Positions 7,810 through 15,888 of a DNA stretch of 21,631 nt are shown here, piece by piece. The notes beneath the pieces were generated by a model, which worked only from the letters and a program-made list of their open reading frames with translations, was not told the DNA's origin and did no database searches. The DNA is from CAYOEV01 sp964403075 (GTDB taxonomy: Bacteria > Bacteroidota > Bacteroidia > Cytophagales > Cyclobacteriaceae), in contig CAYOEV010000034.1 of assembly GCA_964403075.1 (NCBI GenBank), positions 1 through 21,631 on the forward strand. The letters run 5' to 3'. Positions within the stretch are counted from its first letter, which is position 1, and every line of letters begins with the position of its first letter. The translations under genes and the position numbers were made by a program.

Positions 7810-9489
7810 TTATTCCGGTGTCTTTTCTTCAGGCCAGTCCTCTTTAAAATCTTTCCAGTAATCCTTTACCGTTTGCTTCATGTCCTTATGGAGCCATAAG
7901 ATACCAAACAGGTTGGGCAGGGTCATCACCGCGATGGCGATGGCCGAGAAGGTCCATATGATGGTAGTATCCGTGAATGAGGCCAGGAAGAAAGCCACCA
8001 CATAAACTATCCGGTAATAAGTCACTGAGCGGTTGCCAAGAAGGTAGGTCATGGCGCGGTCGCCATAATAGGACCAGGAGATGGCCGTGCTGAAAGCGAA
8101 AAGTAGGATACCAAAAGTGACAATGTACCGCCCCCATTCTCCAAAATAGCCCTGTGAAAAAGCAATGGCCGTTAAGGGGGCGCTGTGTACCAGCGACTCT
8201 CCACGGATGGTAATACCTTCCAGATCAGGTTTACCTTGGCTTACTTTGATGTTTCCTGAGAAAGGCGTTTGGGTGTTGAAGTCCAGGATGGTGACTTTTT
8301 CAGCCAGCGAACGGGCATTGATGATGGATAGCTCATTTTGGATGATGCCATCTACCACTTTCAATTCCCCATCAAACAAAGGCAGGCGTTCCTCTTCCGC
8401 AATGTGCAGGTAGAGTATCTTTTTATCTGTTTCCGTCTGGTCGTCATATGCACCTTGTAAAATTTCTATGTCTGCCAGTTGAAAGTCGTTTTCGTGTTTG
8501 TCTTTCCAGACCCCTGAGGAGAGCAATACCAAACCTGTAATGGTACAGATGACGATGGTATCTATAAATGGCTCTAGGATGGCCACCATGCCTTCCGACA
8601 CCGGCTCATGCGCTTTGGCAGCGGCGTGAGCAATGGGTGCACTACCCTGGCCCGCCTCATTGGAAAACAAACCCCTGCCAACTCCTTTATTGAAGGCAAA
8701 TGCGATGGAAGCACCCATAAAACCCCCTGCCGCCGACGATCCTGTAAAGATGTCTGTAAAAATGGAAGCCAGCGATGGGCCAATGTTTCCCAGGTTGGCG
8801 AAAATGACCGCAAAAGCACCAATAAAATAAATGGCTGCCATACTCGGCACCAGTTTTTCTGTTACCGCGGCAATTCTGTGGATACCCCCTATGATGACAA
8901 AGGCCAGCAGCACTGCCAGCACCAGGCCGGTAATCCAAAGCTCAATACCGAAAGTGGCGTAAACCGTATTGGATATACTATTAATTTGTGGGAGGGAGCC
9001 GGTACCAAAGGAGGAAACAACAGTGGCTACCGCAAATATGGCCGCCAGCCACCCCATGTTTAGCTTGTTGCGCATGTAATACATCGGGCCGCCAGCCATG
9101 GTACCATCCTCCGTTTTTTCCCGGTATTTATGCGAGAGCGTCACCTCCACGAATTTGGTACACATGCCAAAAGCTGCGGTTACCAGCATCCAGAAAAGGG
9201 CAGCCGGACCACCACTGTGAACGGCCAGTGCCACACCGGCAATGTTTCCGGTGCCCACGGTGCCGGAAAGAGCGGTGGTCAGCGCCTGAAAGTGGTTGGT
9301 GTCTCCTTCATCACCCTCGCGATCAAATTTTCCACGAACAACCCGGGTAGCAAAGCGGAAATAACGTATTTGTGGGAAGCCCAGGTAGATGGTAAAAAAA
9401 AGTCCGGTACCGAGCAGGGCATAGGGAAACCAGACAGCGCTGCCAATATAGCCGTCTATAAGTGTTAAAAATTCATTCAATTCCTGCAT
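7810..9489 (-). CDS. alanine/glycine:cation symporter (AGCS family)
   Basis: A 559-residue inner-membrane sodium- or proton-coupled importer of alanine or glycine. Family marks include the LSGTVGTGNIAGVA block (about 74-87), GGPAALFWM (93-101), the GGPMYYM turn (133-139) and the NKGVGRGLFSNEAGQGSAP block (267-285). About 10-11 membrane helices are visible. Between GVWKDKHENDFQ (about 327) and the helix near 437-447 lies an extra hydrophilic segment of roughly 105 residues (331-437) rich in beta-like stretches, probably a soluble domain; compact AGCS proteins are about 450-480 residues. The C-terminal tail is charged. The start at 9489 (MQELNEFL) fits the family; a longer in-frame start would run into the promoter. 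A promoter, operator-like palindrome and terminator frame the gene as a single transcription unit. Confidence 0.9.
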   Translation of the reverse strand: MQELNEFLTLIDGYIGSAVWFPYALLGTGLFFTIYLGFPQIRYFRFATRVVRGKFDREGDEGDTNHFQALTTALSGTVGTGNIAGVALAVHSGGPAALFWMLVTAAFGMCTKFVEVTLSHKYREKTEDGTMAGGPMYYMRNKLNMGWLAAIFAVATVVSSFGTGSLPQINSISNTVYATFGIELWITGLVLAVLLAFVIIGGIHRIAAVTEKLVPSMAAIYFIGAFAVIFANLGNIGPSLASIFTDIFTGSSAAGGFMGASIAFAFNKGVGRGLFSNEAGQGSAPIAHAAAKAHEPVSEGMVAILEPFIDTIVICTITGLVLLSSGVWKDKHENDFQLADIEILQGAYDDQTETDKKILYLHIAEEERLPLFDGELKVVDGIIQNELSIINARSLAEKVTILDFNTQTPFSGNIKVSQGKPDLEGITIRGESLVHSAPLTAIAFSQGYFGEWGRYIVTFGILLFAFSTAISWSYYGDRAMTYLLGNRSVTYYRIVYVVAFFLASFTDTTIIWTFSAIAIAVMTLPNLFGILWLHKDMKQTVKDYWKDFKEDWPEEKTPE

Positions 9490-9508
9490 GAAGGAGGTTT
9501 TTTGTTCA

Positions 9509-9523
9509 TGTGCAAAGTGCACA
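9509..9523 (-). promoter_or_regulatory. operator-like palindrome TGTGCA-AAG-TGCACA
   Basis: A perfect 6+6 inverted repeat with a 3-bp spacer, overlapping the downstream edge of the -7 element of the symporter promoter and lying 20 bp before its start codon. The position suits repression by a dimeric regulator. The regulator is not identifiable here. Confidence 0.4.
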
Positions 9524-9551
9524 AAAATAGAAGAAGCATTGAAATAGCAAA
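9522..9551 (-). promoter_or_regulatory. promoter of the AGCS symporter gene
   Basis: On the minus strand TTTG (plus 9548-9551) is followed after 18 bp by TATTTTTG (plus 9522-9529), matching the Bacteroidota primary sigma consensus TTTG / TAnnTTTG with a spacing inside the known range. Transcription would start about 25-30 bp before the ATG at 9489. Confidence 0.6.
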
Positions 9552-9600
9552 GGATTAATCCCCGCCGTGGGACAACCACCCGGGTAAACATTTGTAATTT

Positions 9601-9608
9601 TAGATTTG
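9601..9608 (+). promoter_or_regulatory. possible -7 element of the WG-repeat gene
   Basis: TAGATTTG is an exact match to TAnnTTTG, 18 bp before the ATG at 9627. No TTTG is at the proper upstream distance, and the leader would be very short. A weak ribosome binding site AAAGGA (9611-9616) follows. Confidence 0.3.
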
Positions 9609-9626
9609 TGAAAGGATAGATGGACG

Positions 9627-10748
9627 ATGCGGTTAATAACAATAGTAATTATTGTGCTGAATGTATTTTACCTACATGCACAAGACTTTACCCCTTGTAG
9701 GGGCGAAGATGGTTTTGTAGGCTACTGTGACAAGTATGGACAAGTGGTTGTGGAACAGCAATTTTACGATGCCCTGCCTTTTTCTGACGGCCATGCTGCG
9801 GTAATGACCAGTGAGGCCTGGGGCATTATTGATGGCTTTGGAGAGTGGTTGATGAAACCCAAATATGATCACCTTTACCACTGCAAACACGTACCGGACC
9901 GTTTTTTGGTGAATGAAGCGGATGAGTGGTTTTTTATTGACCCTTATGGCGTGGAGATGAGTGATCGGTACCAATTACCTGATCCGGAACACACTTTTGA
10001 GATTGAGGGACGCATGGCCACCTTTGCGAAGGGGCGATGGTTTGCCGTGACAAAAAAGAATAAATGGGGGGTGGTGGATGTGTTCGATGAAGTAAAAATC
10101 CCCTTAAGTCAGGATTTTATTCAGTTGATTCATGGGGAAAACGAAGGACCCCCAGTAGCCATGGTGATGGAGGCCAAAGGCGAGTTTGCCTGGCAACGTA
10201 TCGACCTGAGCAAAGCCACGGGCTTTGTATTCAACAATTACCTGGGCTATTCTGGTAAATATTTATTTTTTCAAATCAATGAGGGTGATCCGGTAATCAT
10301 GAACGCCTTTACCGGCGAATATGTGGACAATCCGGATTTTGAATTTATTGGGCTTCGGAATGCTTCGGGAAAAATGGGGCTGGTAAGCCGACAGGGAACA
10401 GCGCTTTTGCCTTTTGAATACAGTGATCTGGATACAGAATCGGTGCCTGGATTTGCCGTATTCGGTAATGACCTGCGCAAAGGGTTGATGAATAAAAATG
10501 GGCGAACCCTATTGGAGCCGGTATATGCAGACATCATCCTGATTTGTAACCAGCCGAAAAGCATTTATGCCCGAAACAAAGACAGTAAAAAGGTGGCAGT
10601 ATTTGTGGAAAATGAAGCCCATCAATTTCAGCAAATCAGTCCTTTCGATTTCACTTACGCGACCTGTGAAGACGGCCGCATCAAGATCATACAGGGCCAG
10701 CGTTACGCCTATCTGGCATTGGATGGCACACTCACCTGGATTGAATAA
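9627..10748 (+). CDS. WG-repeat exported protein
   Basis: A 373-residue protein with an N-terminal signal peptide (about 1-19, cut after YLHAQ), so exported to the periplasm or surface. The mature part is built of WG (KWGxxD-type) repeats of about 50-60 residues: GFVGYCDKYGQVVVEQQFYDA, AWGIIDGFGEWLMKPKYDH, EWFFIDPYGVEM, KWGVVDVFDEVKIP, KMGLVSRQGTALLPFEYSD and RKGLMNKNGRTLLEPVYAD. Such repeats form beta-rich scaffolds in many Bacteroidota proteins; no enzymatic function is implied. It is divergent from the symporter gene across 137 bp. Its stop codon touches the T tract of the terminator belonging to the convergent beta-barrel gene. The partner or role is unknown. Confidence 0.8.
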   Translation: MRLITIVIIVLNVFYLHAQDFTPCRGEDGFVGYCDKYGQVVVEQQFYDALPFSDGHAAVMTSEAWGIIDGFGEWLMKPKYDHLYHCKHVPDRFLVNEADEWFFIDPYGVEMSDRYQLPDPEHTFEIEGRMATFAKGRWFAVTKKNKWGVVDVFDEVKIPLSQDFIQLIHGENEGPPVAMVMEAKGEFAWQRIDLSKATGFVFNNYLGYSGKYLFFQINEGDPVIMNAFTGEYVDNPDFEFIGLRNASGKMGLVSRQGTALLPFEYSDLDTESVPGFAVFGNDLRKGLMNKNGRTLLEPVYADIILICNQPKSIYARNKDSKKVAVFVENEAHQFQQISPFDFTYATCEDGRIKIIQGQRYAYLALDGTLTWIE

Positions 10749-10770
10749 AAAAACCCTCACGAAGGAGGGT
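10747..10770 (-). terminator. Rho-independent terminator of the beta-barrel gene
   Basis: On the minus strand: stem ACCCTC, loop CTTCGT, stem GAGGGT, then a run of seven T. Stem arms are plus 10753-10758 and 10765-10770. It lies 30 bp after the stop of the gene at 10800-11285. On the plus strand the hairpin lacks a T tract but follows directly after the WG gene, so it may also block that transcript. Confidence 0.85.
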
Positions 10771-10799
10771 GCTTGTCATTGAACGGTAATCAATTGTAT

Positions 10800-11285
10800 T
10801 TAGAGGCTGAAAACCAGCCCACCTTGCACCACCAATGCGCCATCAAAGGGTGTAGTATATTTAATCTGTGCGTGCGCGCCTAACGATTCACTAATAGGAA
10901 AAATGGCCCCACCTCCGATATTCAATCCAGCTTCACTGTCATCGAATTCGACCGTACCTAAAAAAGGACTAAATAATTCCCCACTAAAATTTGCACTTAC
11001 AAGACCGAGCAGGCCATAGATGTAGGGTCCATCTGTGGTAAAATAATAGCGGCCATCGATATTTATATTGCTATAATTGAAAGGATCTTCTAGAAAGAAA
11101 AAAGAATAGCTGGGTGCGATACTGATCGCGTCAGTAATCAGGTATTCACCACCCACGTTGATACCGATTTCTTCTAACTCAGATTCATAGGCCACTCCGG
11201 CATTGATGCGAATAGTGCCAGCTTCCTGCGCGTTCACCATACTTATGGCAAGGGCAGCAATAATAAATAACATCCATTTTTTCAT
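10800..11285 (-). CDS. small outer-membrane beta-barrel protein
   Basis: A 161-residue protein with a signal peptide (MKKWMLFIIAALAISMVNAQ) and a series of alternating amphipathic strands typical of eight-stranded OmpX/OmpW-like barrels, for example TIRINAGVAYES, EIGINVGGEYLITDAISIAP, NINIDGRYYFTT, AGLNIGGGAIFPI and GAHAQIKYTTPF, ending in ALVVQGGLVFSL. The start at 11285 was preferred over an in-frame ATG 17 codons earlier because it begins the signal peptide. The function is unknown; such proteins are usually structural or porin-like. It has its own probable promoter and a strong terminator. Confidence 0.75.
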   Translation of the reverse strand: MKKWMLFIIAALAISMVNAQEAGTIRINAGVAYESELEEIGINVGGEYLITDAISIAPSYSFFFLEDPFNYSNINIDGRYYFTTDGPYIYGLLGLVSANFSGELFSPFLGTVEFDDSEAGLNIGGGAIFPISESLGAHAQIKYTTPFDGALVVQGGLVFSL

Positions 11286-11305
11286 ATTCGTAAGATTCTT
11301 GTTGC

Positions 11306-11337
11306 TAAAGATAGGTGCAACCCGTTGCCAAACCAAA
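11306..11337 (-). promoter_or_regulatory. possible promoter of the beta-barrel gene
   Basis: On the minus strand TTTG (plus 11334-11337) and, 20 bp later, TATCTTTA (plus 11306-11313), one mismatch from TAnnTTTG, lie in the 57-bp gap between the CBS gene and the beta-barrel gene. A second TTTG (11329-11332) lies at 15-bp spacing. Confidence 0.35.
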
Positions 11338-11342
11338 CGCTA

Positions 11343-11804
11343 TCACCAGTTCTCACTTTTTAGCATTAGTACGGCACGCATCACATCCTTTTGACTGATT
11401 TGCCCTATCAATATCCCATGTGCATCCAGCACCGGAAAGCGGCGGATGCGTCTGCTCAGAAACATTTCGGCCGCATCAAATACGTTTGTGTCCTGCGTAA
11501 TGGTGACCACCTTGGTGGTCATGTAATCCGCTAGCTTACCTGCCAGGTTGGGATAATTGTCATATTTGCCACGCTTGACCTCCTTGAGACAGTCACCCTC
11601 AGAAATGATGCCGATCAGCTCATGCTGGTCGTTGACTACAGGCGCTCCAGAGATGCGATGCTTGATCAAAGTTTTGATGACTTCGTACATGGTCTGATCT
11701 GGAGTGAAGGTGATCAGATTTTTAGACATGTAGTCGGTCACCTTGATAGAAGGGTTGGAGGTGACTTTCTCCTTAGTTATCACTCCTTGATAGCTTTTTA
11801 CCAT
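11343..11804 (-). CDS. CBS domain-pair protein
   Basis: A 153-residue soluble protein consisting almost only of two CBS domains (about 24-78 and 94-148), which together form a Bateman module that binds adenine nucleotides or related ligands. Visible motifs are DYMSKNLITFTPDQTMYEV, HRISGAPVVND and LIGIISEGDCL in the first domain, and DYMTTKVVTITQDTNVFDA, RRIRRFPVLD and LIGQISQKDVM in the second. No attached enzyme or channel domain is present, so it may act as a stand-alone sensor; the partner is unknown. It lies between the beta-barrel gene and the CFFCGG-motif gene, all on the minus strand with gaps of about 60 bp, so co-transcription is possible but not clear. Confidence 0.88.
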   Translation of the reverse strand: MVKSYQGVITKEKVTSNPSIKVTDYMSKNLITFTPDQTMYEVIKTLIKHRISGAPVVNDQHELIGIISEGDCLKEVKRGKYDNYPNLAGKLADYMTTKVVTITQDTNVFDAAEMFLSRRIRRFPVLDAHGILIGQISQKDVMRAVLMLKSENW

Positions 11805-11865
11805 GACATTGTTTTTTTAAGTAGTCCCTGAATATACCACTTAATGATGAGAGAAGCCAAAGAAA

Positions 11866-12300
11866 TTAGTCAGCTGTGAGTACCCTTGCCTCCCTTACAA
11901 TGTAAAACAGATGCAATGGATCGTTGGGATTGAGCGATAATTTGCCGGTGATCTGAACTTTTTTATCGGTGTAGCGGTGCCCACGTTCGGTATATACTTC
12001 CACTACCGTCTCGGGCCCTGCACCACCGCAAAAAAAACAATTTTGATAAGGAAATCTGGACAAGACAAAAAAGTCCTGGTCTTGTTCCTGCTGCAGCGGA
12101 ATAATAAATCCTTCCAGGGTAATGGATTGGCCTTCCCTTTGTTTGAGTGCCTCTGAAAAAATAGGTCGATCGATCGACCCGCCAAAAATGGGGTCTTTTA
12201 TGGTAGTCACCTGAGCCGAGGCCAATAAGTCCCACGCATTTTCAGTTTGCACAGCCGTACCTAAGGACCAGAATATAAGAAGTAATAAATTTTTCACCAC
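11866..12300 (-). CDS. exported protein with CFFCGG motif (DUF3299-like)
   Basis: A 144-residue protein. The N-terminus MVKNLLLLIFWSLGTAV is a probable signal peptide. The mature part has strands around TLEGFIIPLQ (61-70), the motif FPYQNCFFCGGAGPETVVEVY with C88 and C91, and VQITGKLSLN (116-125) before LHLFYIV. This pattern is frequent in Bacteroidota hypotheticals that I associate with DUF3299; the CxxC pair suggests metal binding or redox, but no function is established. The start codon is GTG (12298-12300), since no in-frame ATG exists nearby; the next codon is also GTG. It is divergent from the ABC ATPase gene across 48 bp, so the two may share regulation. Confidence 0.65.
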   Translation of the reverse strand: MVKNLLLLIFWSLGTAVQTENAWDLLASAQVTTIKDPIFGGSIDRPIFSEALKQREGQSITLEGFIIPLQQEQDQDFFVLSRFPYQNCFFCGGAGPETVVEVYTERGHRYTDKKVQITGKLSLNPNDPLHLFYIVREARVLTAD

Positions 12301-12348
12301 CCGTAAAGTTTTTAAAACCTTATGTAAAACCCATTAGTTTAGCAAAAT

Positions 12349-13056
12349 ATGCAAATCATTGAAACTACTGATATTACCAAACACTATGTAATGGGCAGTG
12401 AGACCATACGAGCCCTGAACATGGTGTCCATCAACATTCGCGCAGGCGAATATGTGGCTTTTATGGGACCTTCAGGTTCAGGCAAGAGTACGATGATGAA
12501 CATTATTGGTTGTCTTGATTCTCCGACAAGTGGCCGATACGTGTTGAATGGAAAAGACGTTAGCGACATGAGTGAAAATGATTTGGCCACCATACGCAAC
12601 AAGGAAATCGGTTTTGTTTTTCAGACTTTTAATTTGCTACCTCGCTCAACTGCATTGGACAATGTGGCCTTGCCCCTGGTTTATGCAGGTTTTTCCAAGA
12701 GTGAAAGAGAATCACGTGCCATGGCTACTTTGGAAGGGGTGGATTTGGGTGATCGCGCCTTTCACCGGCCCAATGAATTGTCCGGTGGTCAACGTCAGCG
12801 TGTGGCCATTGCCCGTGCGTTGGTAAACGATCCCAGTATCATTTTGGCCGATGAACCCACGGGTAACCTCGATTCCAAGACCTCTTATGGCATCATGGAC
12901 CTCTTCCGTGTACTGCACGAAAAGGGCAATACCATCATCATGGTCACCCACGAAGAGGATATTGCGGCGTATGCCCATCGCATCATCCGTTTGAAAGACG
13001 GAAAGATATTCTCAGATGAACCAAATTCTAAAATTCGCACTTTTGAACGGGCATGA
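12349..13056 (+). CDS. ABC transporter ATP-binding protein (LolD/MacB type)
   Basis: A 235-residue ATPase subunit. Walker A GPSGSGKST (40-48), Q-loop Q92, signature LSGGQRQRVAIARAL (144-158), Walker B IILADEP (164-170), D-loop TGNLDS (171-176) and H201 (MVTHE) are all intact. The sequence belongs to the LolD/MacB/FtsE-like group, which works with FtsX-type permeases in lipoprotein release or export of peptides and drugs. No permease follows; the next gene is a cobalamin adenosyltransferase whose ATG overlaps this stop (ATGA), so the partner must be encoded elsewhere. Start ATG at 12349, MQIIETTDITKHY, is normal for the family. Confidence 0.9.
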   Translation: MQIIETTDITKHYVMGSETIRALNMVSINIRAGEYVAFMGPSGSGKSTMMNIIGCLDSPTSGRYVLNGKDVSDMSENDLATIRNKEIGFVFQTFNLLPRSTALDNVALPLVYAGFSKSERESRAMATLEGVDLGDRAFHRPNELSGGQRQRVAIARALVNDPSIILADEPTGNLDSKTSYGIMDLFRVLHEKGNTIIMVTHEEDIAAYAHRIIRLKDGKIFSDEPNSKIRTFERA

Positions 13057-13613
13057 GTCTAAAAATTTATACAAAGACCGGTGATGGGGGCCAAACGGCC
13101 ATTTTAGGTGGACCCAAGAGATCCAAAGCTGATTTACGGGTGGATGCTTACGGGCATGTAGATGAGTTAAATGCCTACATAGGCCATCTGAGCGATCATT
13201 TGGAGACGTGGCCGAAACATCATGAACAGCTGCGCTGGCTACAGGTGCAATTGTTCAATGCAGGATCTGTGTTGGCTACTGCGCCAGGTTTTAAGGAATT
13301 TACTGTACCGTCGATTGCTGAAGATGCCATCCTGAATTTGGAAAACTGGATAGATGAAATGGAGGAAGAACTCCCTGAGTTGAAAAATTTCATTCTGCCT
13401 TGTGGGCACAAAATTGTATCTTTGTGTCACGTTTGTCGGACCGTGTGCCGTAGGTCAGAAAGGCAACTGGTGGCATTGAATGCCGTAGAAGTAGTAGAAA
13501 TTCCGCTTTTACCCTTTTTCAATCGGCTATCGGATTATTTATTTGTTTTGGCACGGTTCCTTTCTAAAGAGACACACACGAAAGAAGTCCTCTGGACGCC
13601 CAACAAAGTTTAA
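13053..13613 (+). CDS. cob(I)alamin adenosyltransferase, PduO type
   Basis: A 186-residue cytoplasmic enzyme that transfers adenosyl from ATP to cob(I)alamin, giving coenzyme B12. The ATP-binding N-terminus KIYTKTGDGGQTAILGG (4-20), VDAYGHVDELNAYIG (30-44), the C-terminal RTVCRRSER (129-137) and NRLSDYLFVLAR (157-168) are all present, and the length fits the family. Odd feature: residues 117-132 read CGHKIVSLCHVCRTVC, giving cysteines at 117, 125, 128 and 132, where homologues usually have Gly at 117. It overlaps the ABC ATPase gene by 4 bp (ATGA) and precedes the aminotransferase gene by 5 bp, so it is in an operon whose other members do not need B12. Confidence 0.9.
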   Translation: MSLKIYTKTGDGGQTAILGGPKRSKADLRVDAYGHVDELNAYIGHLSDHLETWPKHHEQLRWLQVQLFNAGSVLATAPGFKEFTVPSIAEDAILNLENWIDEMEEELPELKNFILPCGHKIVSLCHVCRTVCRRSERQLVALNAVEVVEIPLLPFFNRLSDYLFVLARFLSKETHTKEVLWTPNKV

Positions 13614-13618
13614 CTGAA

Positions 13619-14686
13619 ATGACAGAGACATTAACCATCCCCGTGGAGAAAGTGGCTGTTTCACGCCGCTCAGAAATCGATTTAAACACGCTGAAATTTG
13701 GTCATGAGTTTTCCGACCACATGTTTTCGTCCACCTATGCCGACGGAGAATGGAAAGATGTAAAGATCATACCATTCAAAAATCTGTCATTGAGTCCGGC
13801 CAATGCAGCCCTGCACTATGCCCAGTCTATTTTTGAAGGATTAAAGGCCAATCGATCGCCAGAGGGCGACATATTGGTGTTCCGTCCGGAAGCCAATTTG
13901 CGAAGGATGCAAAAAAGCGCAGAGCGGTTGTGCATGCCGCCAATACCTGATGAAATCTTCATGCAAGGAATGGAAGAATTGATTCGGCTAGACAGTGAAT
14001 GGGTGCCAGATAAGGAAGGGACGGCATTGTACATTCGTCCACTGCAGTTTGCATTAGATCCATTCATAGGTGTTCGTCCATCGATGAGTTACCAGTTTCT
14101 AATTATGACAGGGCCGGTGGGGGCTTATTATTCGGCACCTGTGCGCGTCAAAATTGAAAAGGGCTTCACCCGCGCGGCTCAGGGAGGTGTGGGTGCTGCG
14201 AAGACAGCCGGTAATTATGCTGCCTCCCTTTATCCGGCACAACTTGCGCATGAGCAGGGCTATCATCAGCTGTTGTGGACCGACGGAAAGGACCATGAGT
14301 ACTTTGAGGAGTCCGGCACCATGAACATCATGTTTGTGTTGGACGACACTTTGATCACGCCTCCGCTTTCAGACTCCATTCTTCCGGGCATCACCAGAGA
14401 CAGCGCGCTGACATTGGCACGTGATTGGGGTTGGTCTGTTGAAGAGCGACGCATAAGTGTTACCGAATTGGTCGGTGCCATGGAAACGGGTCGCTTGAAA
14501 GAGGCTTTTGGAATTGGAACAGCGGCTACCATTTCACATATCCAGTCAGTCGGCTATGAAGGCAAAGATTATGCACTCCCCCCCGTTGAAACCAGGGAAA
14601 AGTCTCTCCGATTGCTGGAGGAACTTACTGCCATCAAGTGGGGCAAAAAGAAAGAAAGCTACGGCTGGATTCACCATATTTCATGA
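13619..14686 (+). CDS. ilvE: branched-chain amino acid aminotransferase
   Basis: A 355-residue fold-IV PLP aminotransferase of the longer BCAT subgroup, interconverting Leu/Ile/Val with their 2-keto acids using glutamate/2-oxoglutarate. The PLP lysine is K195 in GAAKTAGNYAAS; other marks are HYAQSIFEGLKA (66-77), LYIRPLQFA (137-145), FEESGTMNIMFV (229-240) and GITRDSALTLARDWG further on. The length fits the mitochondrial-like/BCAT2 group. It starts 5 bp after the adenosyltransferase stop, and its stop overlaps the start of the following oxidoreductase (ATGA), so the four-gene operon is tightly coupled. Confidence 0.9.
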   Translation: MTETLTIPVEKVAVSRRSEIDLNTLKFGHEFSDHMFSSTYADGEWKDVKIIPFKNLSLSPANAALHYAQSIFEGLKANRSPEGDILVFRPEANLRRMQKSAERLCMPPIPDEIFMQGMEELIRLDSEWVPDKEGTALYIRPLQFALDPFIGVRPSMSYQFLIMTGPVGAYYSAPVRVKIEKGFTRAAQGGVGAAKTAGNYAASLYPAQLAHEQGYHQLLWTDGKDHEYFEESGTMNIMFVLDDTLITPPLSDSILPGITRDSALTLARDWGWSVEERRISVTELVGAMETGRLKEAFGIGTAATISHIQSVGYEGKDYALPPVETREKSLRLLEELTAIKWGKKKESYGWIHHIS

Positions 14687-15888
14687 TTGTAGGTGTTCTC
14701 CGTGAAGGGAAAGTGCCGGTAGACCATCGCACGCCCCTTACACCCGTTCAGGCCCAAAAACTACAATGGCTACATACAGATGGTGAGGTGTGGATCCAAT
14801 CGAGTGAGCATCGTTGCTACTCCGATGATGATTATCGGGCAGAGGGATTGAAAGTAGTCGATGAGCTGGAAGGTGCCGATGTTTTGTTGGGTGTCAAAGA
14901 AGTGCCTACAGAGCTATTAATTCCGAACAAAACTTATTTTTTCTTCTCGCATACCATAAAAGCACAGGAGTATAACCGGGAGCTGCTTCAAACGGTATTG
15001 AACAAAAATATTCGTTTGATTGATTATGAAATGCTTACCGATGACAATGGCTTACGGGTCATTGCTTTTGGCCGCTGGGCGGGCATTGTGGGTGCTTACA
15101 ATGCGTTGTGGTCTTATGGTAAGCGGTACAATTTGTATGAGCTGAGGCGTGCCCATTCGTGTTTCGATCTGGCCGATTTGAAAAATGAGGTAGGCAAGGT
15201 TCGGCTACCTCCACTCAAAATCGTACTCACGGGAGGTGGTCGCGTCGCAAAGGGAGCCATGGAGGTATTGAATGAGGTAGGCATACGCAGGGTGAGTCCT
15301 GCTGAAATACTGGAATCGAATTTTCATGAGCCGGTGTACAGTCAGCTAAATTCCAGAGATTACCATTTACCGCCTCGTGGGGGCGTATTCAAACGTTCGG
15401 AGTTTTATCAATTTCCCGAGCGCTATGAGGGTCAATTTCTGTCTTATGCCAGGAAGGCAGAAATTTTAATTGCAGCGGCCTATTGGGACCCGAAAGCACC
15501 CGTATTATTTGAGAGGTCAGATGTGTTGCGACCTGACTTTCATTTAAAGGTGATTGCCGATATCACTTGCGACATCGAGGGATCCATACCCGCCAACAAA
15601 CGTCCGAGTACCATTGATGAGCCGGTGTACGATTACAACGCCACCGAAGACCGCGAAGAGCCTCCTTTTAGTGAGGAGGGAAACCTCACCATCATGGCTG
15701 TAGACAACCTGCCCTGTGAGCTACCCAGGGACGCTTCGGAAAGTTTTGGCGAGCAGCTGTTGCAAATGGTATGGCCCCATTTTATGAGCGATCCACAGCA
15801 CGAAATGATTCAAAGAGCCACCATAGCCGAAGACGGTCGATTGGGTAAGCACTTTACCTATTTACAGTCTTTTGTAGCTGGAGAATGA
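14683..15888 (+). CDS. NAD(P)-dependent oxidoreductase, AlaDH/saccharopine dehydrogenase-like
   Basis: A 401-residue protein. The N-terminal alanine dehydrogenase/transhydrogenase-type domain shows REGKVPVDHRTPLTP (7-21), K71 (GVKEVP) and H90 (FFSHTIKAQEYN), positions that bind substrate in the family. The Rossmann part carries GGGRVAKGA (184-192), and the C-terminal part contains VIADITCDIEGSIP and NLPCELPRDASESFGEQL. Such proteins are annotated either as alanine dehydrogenase or as lysine-forming saccharopine dehydrogenase; the true substrate cannot be settled by reading. The start at 14683 was chosen because it overlaps the aminotransferase stop as ATGA and begins the conserved MIVGVLREGK; an in-frame ATG 15 codons upstream would extend into the aminotransferase gene. 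Coupling to a BCAT suggests a role in amino/keto acid balance. Confidence 0.82.
   Translation: MIVGVLREGKVPVDHRTPLTPVQAQKLQWLHTDGEVWIQSSEHRCYSDDDYRAEGLKVVDELEGADVLLGVKEVPTELLIPNKTYFFFSHTIKAQEYNRELLQTVLNKNIRLIDYEMLTDDNGLRVIAFGRWAGIVGAYNALWSYGKRYNLYELRRAHSCFDLADLKNEVGKVRLPPLKIVLTGGGRVAKGAMEVLNEVGIRRVSPAEILESNFHEPVYSQLNSRDYHLPPRGGVFKRSEFYQFPERYEGQFLSYARKAEILIAAAYWDPKAPVLFERSDVLRPDFHLKVIADITCDIEGSIPANKRPSTIDEPVYDYNATEDREEPPFSEEGNLTIMAVDNLPCELPRDASESFGEQLLQMVWPHFMSDPQHEMIQRATIAEDGRLGKHFTYLQSFVAGE

Noticed and set aside
8608..9468. Plus-strand open frames opposite the symporter gene
   Set aside because: They are antisense shadows; the minus frame shows a full AGCS family protein.
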